NCBI GenBank assembly: GCA_027625915.1
Contig: JANTQA010000057.1
Coordinates: 5,332,001 to 5,396,000 of the forward strand
Direction: 5' to 3'
DNA length: 64,000 nucleotides
DNA from: Anaeramoeba flamelloides
Lineage: Eukaryota; Metamonada; Anaeramoebidae
How positions within the stretch are numbered: position 1 is the first letter of the stretch; each line of letters starts with the position of its first letter. The translations under genes and the position numbers were made by a program. Positions 61,440 to 64,000 of this stretch are shown here, piece by piece. The notes under the pieces are model-generated. The model was not told the origin of the DNA, ran no database searches, and saw only the letters and a list, made by a program, of their open reading frames with translations.

Positions 61440-61900
61440 TGGTTGAATTTTTTGTAGTTGTTTTATAATTTCGAGAATTCAATACCTTTACTTAAATCTT
61501 TGATATATTCTTTTTTATTTTTGGATTAGTTTAATAAATTAATTTGTAAAACAAAGTTTGAAAGCAAATTTGTAAAAAAAAATTTTGTAAAATAATAATT
61601 AATAGTAATGGGGACAGAAATTCAAGGTCAATAAATTATTTGGGCTCATACAAATTAAGAGGATAAAAGAAAAAAAATCTTTAAAAATAGGGTTTTGGAT
61701 GATTTTTTTTTTTTTTCAAGTTTTTTTTCAACAAATTTATTTGAAAAGATAATCTTCCTTATATGTTTTCAAAAAAGTAAAGATATTTTCAAAATATACA
61801 CCTTCTCATCTCTATTTTTTTTTTTTTTGGTTTAGTCTAGGGATTAATTTCACTCATTCGTATAAACACATTTCTAGATTTATAAAATAATTAATATAAA
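61440..61900. repeat. Dispersed repeat pair, member 2
   Basis: Collinear with 33790-34250, 27 kb away. Confidence 0.65.
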
Positions 61901-62303
61901 ACCAAAATTGTAATAAAAAAATGTATAAAAATTGAAAATTATTGTTTCAGCTCTAGTTTTACTTTAGTTTCTTTTGACAAATAGAGCAACTAATGAAAAT
62001 CTGATTCAAATTATCAATATCTTATGACACTCAAAAAATCTTTATTTGGAATGTTCTCTGAATTAAAATTTTAATGATTCGTAGATTCTGTGGCTCCCTA
62101 AGTTTTTATTTTTACTCTTAATTCTACAATAATAGTTTCTTCATATGTTGAACTTTATTTTATATCACAAATTATTGCAGAGGACGGGTTCAATAAATTG
62201 AAAAAATACAAAGTATAAGAACTTATTGGATATCATTTAATTCTACAGATGAAACAGTTACCTTAAAAAAGAAAAAATAATTTTCCTCAAAATATTTAAA
62301 GTA

Positions 62304-62795
62304 GAACAGTGAAAAAAATACCGTACATGAAAAAAATGCTGGACAAGATTTTTAATTGTGAATATTAGTAAAATTATTATGTAATTTCAGCTATTTACAA
62401 TCAAATTCCTTTTTTTAAGAATCCAACTTTTTCAATTATAACCCCCCCAGTTATTAGAATGATGATTGATGAAATCACACTTGTTCAAAACACCATTCAA
62501 CCAATCAAAAAACAAGAAGAAAAATTATCATTTTCCAAACTCTAGTAAACCTCCATAAAACTGGATTATTTTTCAAAAATAAGTTGATCAACATTAGGCT
62601 ATCAAACAATTACTCAAGTATTCTAGAGACACCTTACTTTGATGAACTTTAGGTAGGTTTATTACTAATCTCATAAAAAAATTGGTTATTTATAATAAGG
62701 ATTTCATTGAAATTAGACAAAAATTTTACTAATATTCACAATTAAAAATCTTGTCCGGGATTTTTTTCTTGTACGGTATTTTTTTCCCTACTATA
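62304..62795. mobile_element. ~0.5-kb MITE, copy 2
   Basis: Terminal inverted repeats of ~65 bp (GAAAAAAATACCGTACATG ... CTTGTACGGTATTTTTTTCC; GACAAGATTTTTAATTGTGA and inverse). It ends only ~200 bp before the ArfGAP start, so it may contribute to that gene's upstream region. Confidence 0.82.
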
Positions 62796-62995
62796 CAAAC
62801 AAATTAGCTTTTTTTCAAATTTTAAAAAATAAAAGTACTCAACACAATCAGAAAATTTTCAACAACGAAATAAGTAAAACCAGTTTCACCAAGAAATATA
62901 TGAACAAAAGATCTTACAATCATTTTTTTACTTTTTCACTTTTTACTTTTACAAATATTTTTTTGGAAAATAACAAAACTAATAACTCATTCAAA

Positions 62996-63743
62996 ATGTC
63001 CAACAAAAAGCTTGCACATGGAAAACATATGAAAATTTTAAAAAACCTCCTTCAAATACCATCTAACCAAGTTTGTGCAGATTGTGGTTGTGCTGGTAAA
63101 TTCTTTCTCTTTTCTTTTCGTTTCAAATAAGAAACTTTCTTGTTTAAATCACGTTCTGACTTTAACAATGAACTCTTACTGATTTTACAAAATTTTTTTT
63201 TTTTTTTCTTTTCTTCTTTTTCAAAAAAACACAACTTTTTTTTGTAATTTTCTTTTTTAAAATTATTTTTTTAATAATTTGCACCATACCATTTACACTT
63301 CAAACAATTCAGGACCAACATGGGCTTCTGTAAATTTAGGGGTATTTATTTGTATTAATTGTTCTGGCGTTCATAGATCGATCGGCACCCATATTACACA
63401 GGTGAGGAGCACAACTCTTGACTCGTGGACAGTTAACCAAGTCAAAACCATGAGCGAGGTTGGCAATGTTATTGGAAACAGCTATTGGGAGGGTAAGCTC
63501 CCCGAAGGGTTTGTTAGGCCAAAGCCTTCCAACAAATTCGCTGTTGAACAATTCATTAGAGACAAGTATCAACACAGGTTATATTTTAGTAAACAGCCAA
63601 AACCACAAGTAACAAGCACCGAAAAAACATCCGAAAAACAAAAAACGAAGAGCAAGCATGTGAAATCACCAAGGCGTTTGTATTTTCTTTTCTTTTTTAT
63701 TTTTTTTTTTTTTAGTCTCAAGGTTTTTGAAACAAACTGTTAA
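62996..63743 (+). CDS. Small ArfGAP (SMAP/ARFGAP-like)
   Basis: Activates GTP hydrolysis on Arf GTPases in vesicle traffic. Exon 1 is 62996-63095, then a 217-nt intron (GTAAAT...TTCAG) and exon 2 at 63313-63679. A 36-nt T-rich candidate intron (63680-63715, GTATTT...TTTAG) is followed by exon 3 at 63716-63743. The product is 164 aa if both are spliced, or 176 aa if the 36-nt stretch (a multiple of three, open) is retained. The zinc finger spans the first junction: CADCGCAGPTWASVNLGVFI then CINCSGVHRSIGTH, i.e. C-x2-C-x16-C-x2-C with the catalytic arginine of VHRSIG. DSWTVNQVKTMSEVGN and YWEGKLPEGFVRPKP complete the domain. Met at 62996 was chosen because the family starts ~20 residues before the finger; an upstream in-frame Met at 62900 is unlikely. 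The C-terminal tail is short and basic. Confidence 0.92.
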
Positions 63744-64000
63744 TTTAATGAGTTTCATTATAAAAAAGTGCTTGAAAAAAAAGTTTCAAAAGTCTCTAAA
63801 ACTGAGAGCTAAATTCTGTTTGCCAATTGTCCGGTTTATATTAAATAGTTTTTTTTTTTTCAAAACGACTTTTTTAAAATGACTTTAATCTATTTTTTGT
63901 CTTTTAATGGGCTTATTGAAAAAACTAAGTGTAAAAACCCAAAATTTAAATAAAAAAATGTTCAAAAAATAGTAAACAATGAAAATACAGCTGTTTTGAA
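63744..64000. other. 3' flank of the ArfGAP gene
   Basis: AT-rich sequence without visible features; presumably 3' UTR and intergenic DNA. Confidence 0.5.

Larger units (their letters stand above)
57031..62995. other. Intergenic region dominated by transposon-like repeats
   Basis: Contains the 1.39-kb TIR element (57352-58738), MITE pair members (58808-59303 and 62304-62795), MITE copy 5, a long (TA)n run (60425-60488) and a repeat pair member (61440-61900). No gene is recognised. ORFs 57760-58143 (-), 58136-58342 and 59469-59726 fall inside repeats. Confidence 0.6.

Noticed and set aside
1-64000. tRNA, rRNA or CRISPR loci
   Set aside because: No T-loop/acceptor pairing, rRNA words or spaced identical repeats were seen. 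Isolated GGTTCGA-like words (e.g. near 9515) have no cloverleaf around them.

Overview
The window is nuclear DNA from an AT-rich eukaryotic microbe. GT-AG introns, poly-K/N/E/D low-complexity protein inserts and TAA/TGA stops all point to a protist with the standard code. There are no bacterial operons, rRNA or recognisable tRNA genes. The lineage is not fixed by the sequence. A repeat-rich, gene-poor amoeboid or metamonad protist (Anaeramoeba-like, for example) fits the style, but that is only a guess.

Layout: (1) 2.0-4.25 kb, + strand, a three-exon gene of unknown function. (2) 6.28-7.62 kb, - strand, a bZIP transcription factor. (3) 13.2-28.66 kb, + strand, the dominant gene: a Furry/Tao3/Mor2-type giant HEAT-like scaffold. 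Most of it is one 8.95-kb exon. Three small exons matching the conserved N-terminus lie about 5.3 kb upstream, across a repeat-filled region. (4) 32.9 kb, a decayed Tc1/mariner-like transposase scrap. (5) 35.64-36.08 kb, - strand, a small secreted Cys-containing protein with one 65-nt intron. (6) 41.39 kb, + strand, a short helical protein or first exon. (7) 45.39 kb, + strand, an orphan exon that could belong to it. (8) 49.83-51.43 kb, - strand, an RNF216/TRIAD3-type RBR ubiquitin ligase. (9) 55.94-57.03 kb, - strand, a charged, internally repeated protein with a CUE-like C-terminus. (10) 63.0-63.74 kb, + strand, a small ArfGAP.

Most of the remaining DNA is made of degenerate dispersed repeats. 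They include a family of about 200-bp palindromic Tc1/mariner-like MITEs ending in CAGTCAGT with TA flanks (five copies). Larger elements with terminal inverted repeats lie at 36.73-38.37, 44.26-44.89, 45.78-47.27 and 57.35-58.74 kb, and a related MITE pair lies at 58.8 and 62.3 kb. A cluster of about 85-bp hairpins sits inside the putative Furry intron. Several unit pairs recur tens of kb apart.

The genes do not form a pathway. Functionally they cover cell polarity (Furry), transcription (bZIP), ubiquitin signalling (RBR, CUE-like) and vesicle traffic (ArfGAP). The most interesting architecture is the pair of apparently inflated introns (Furry about 5.3 kb; possibly 3.8 kb at 41.5-45.4 kb) in a genome whose other introns are 36-600 nt, together with an inverted copy of the Furry 5' intron/exon junction.
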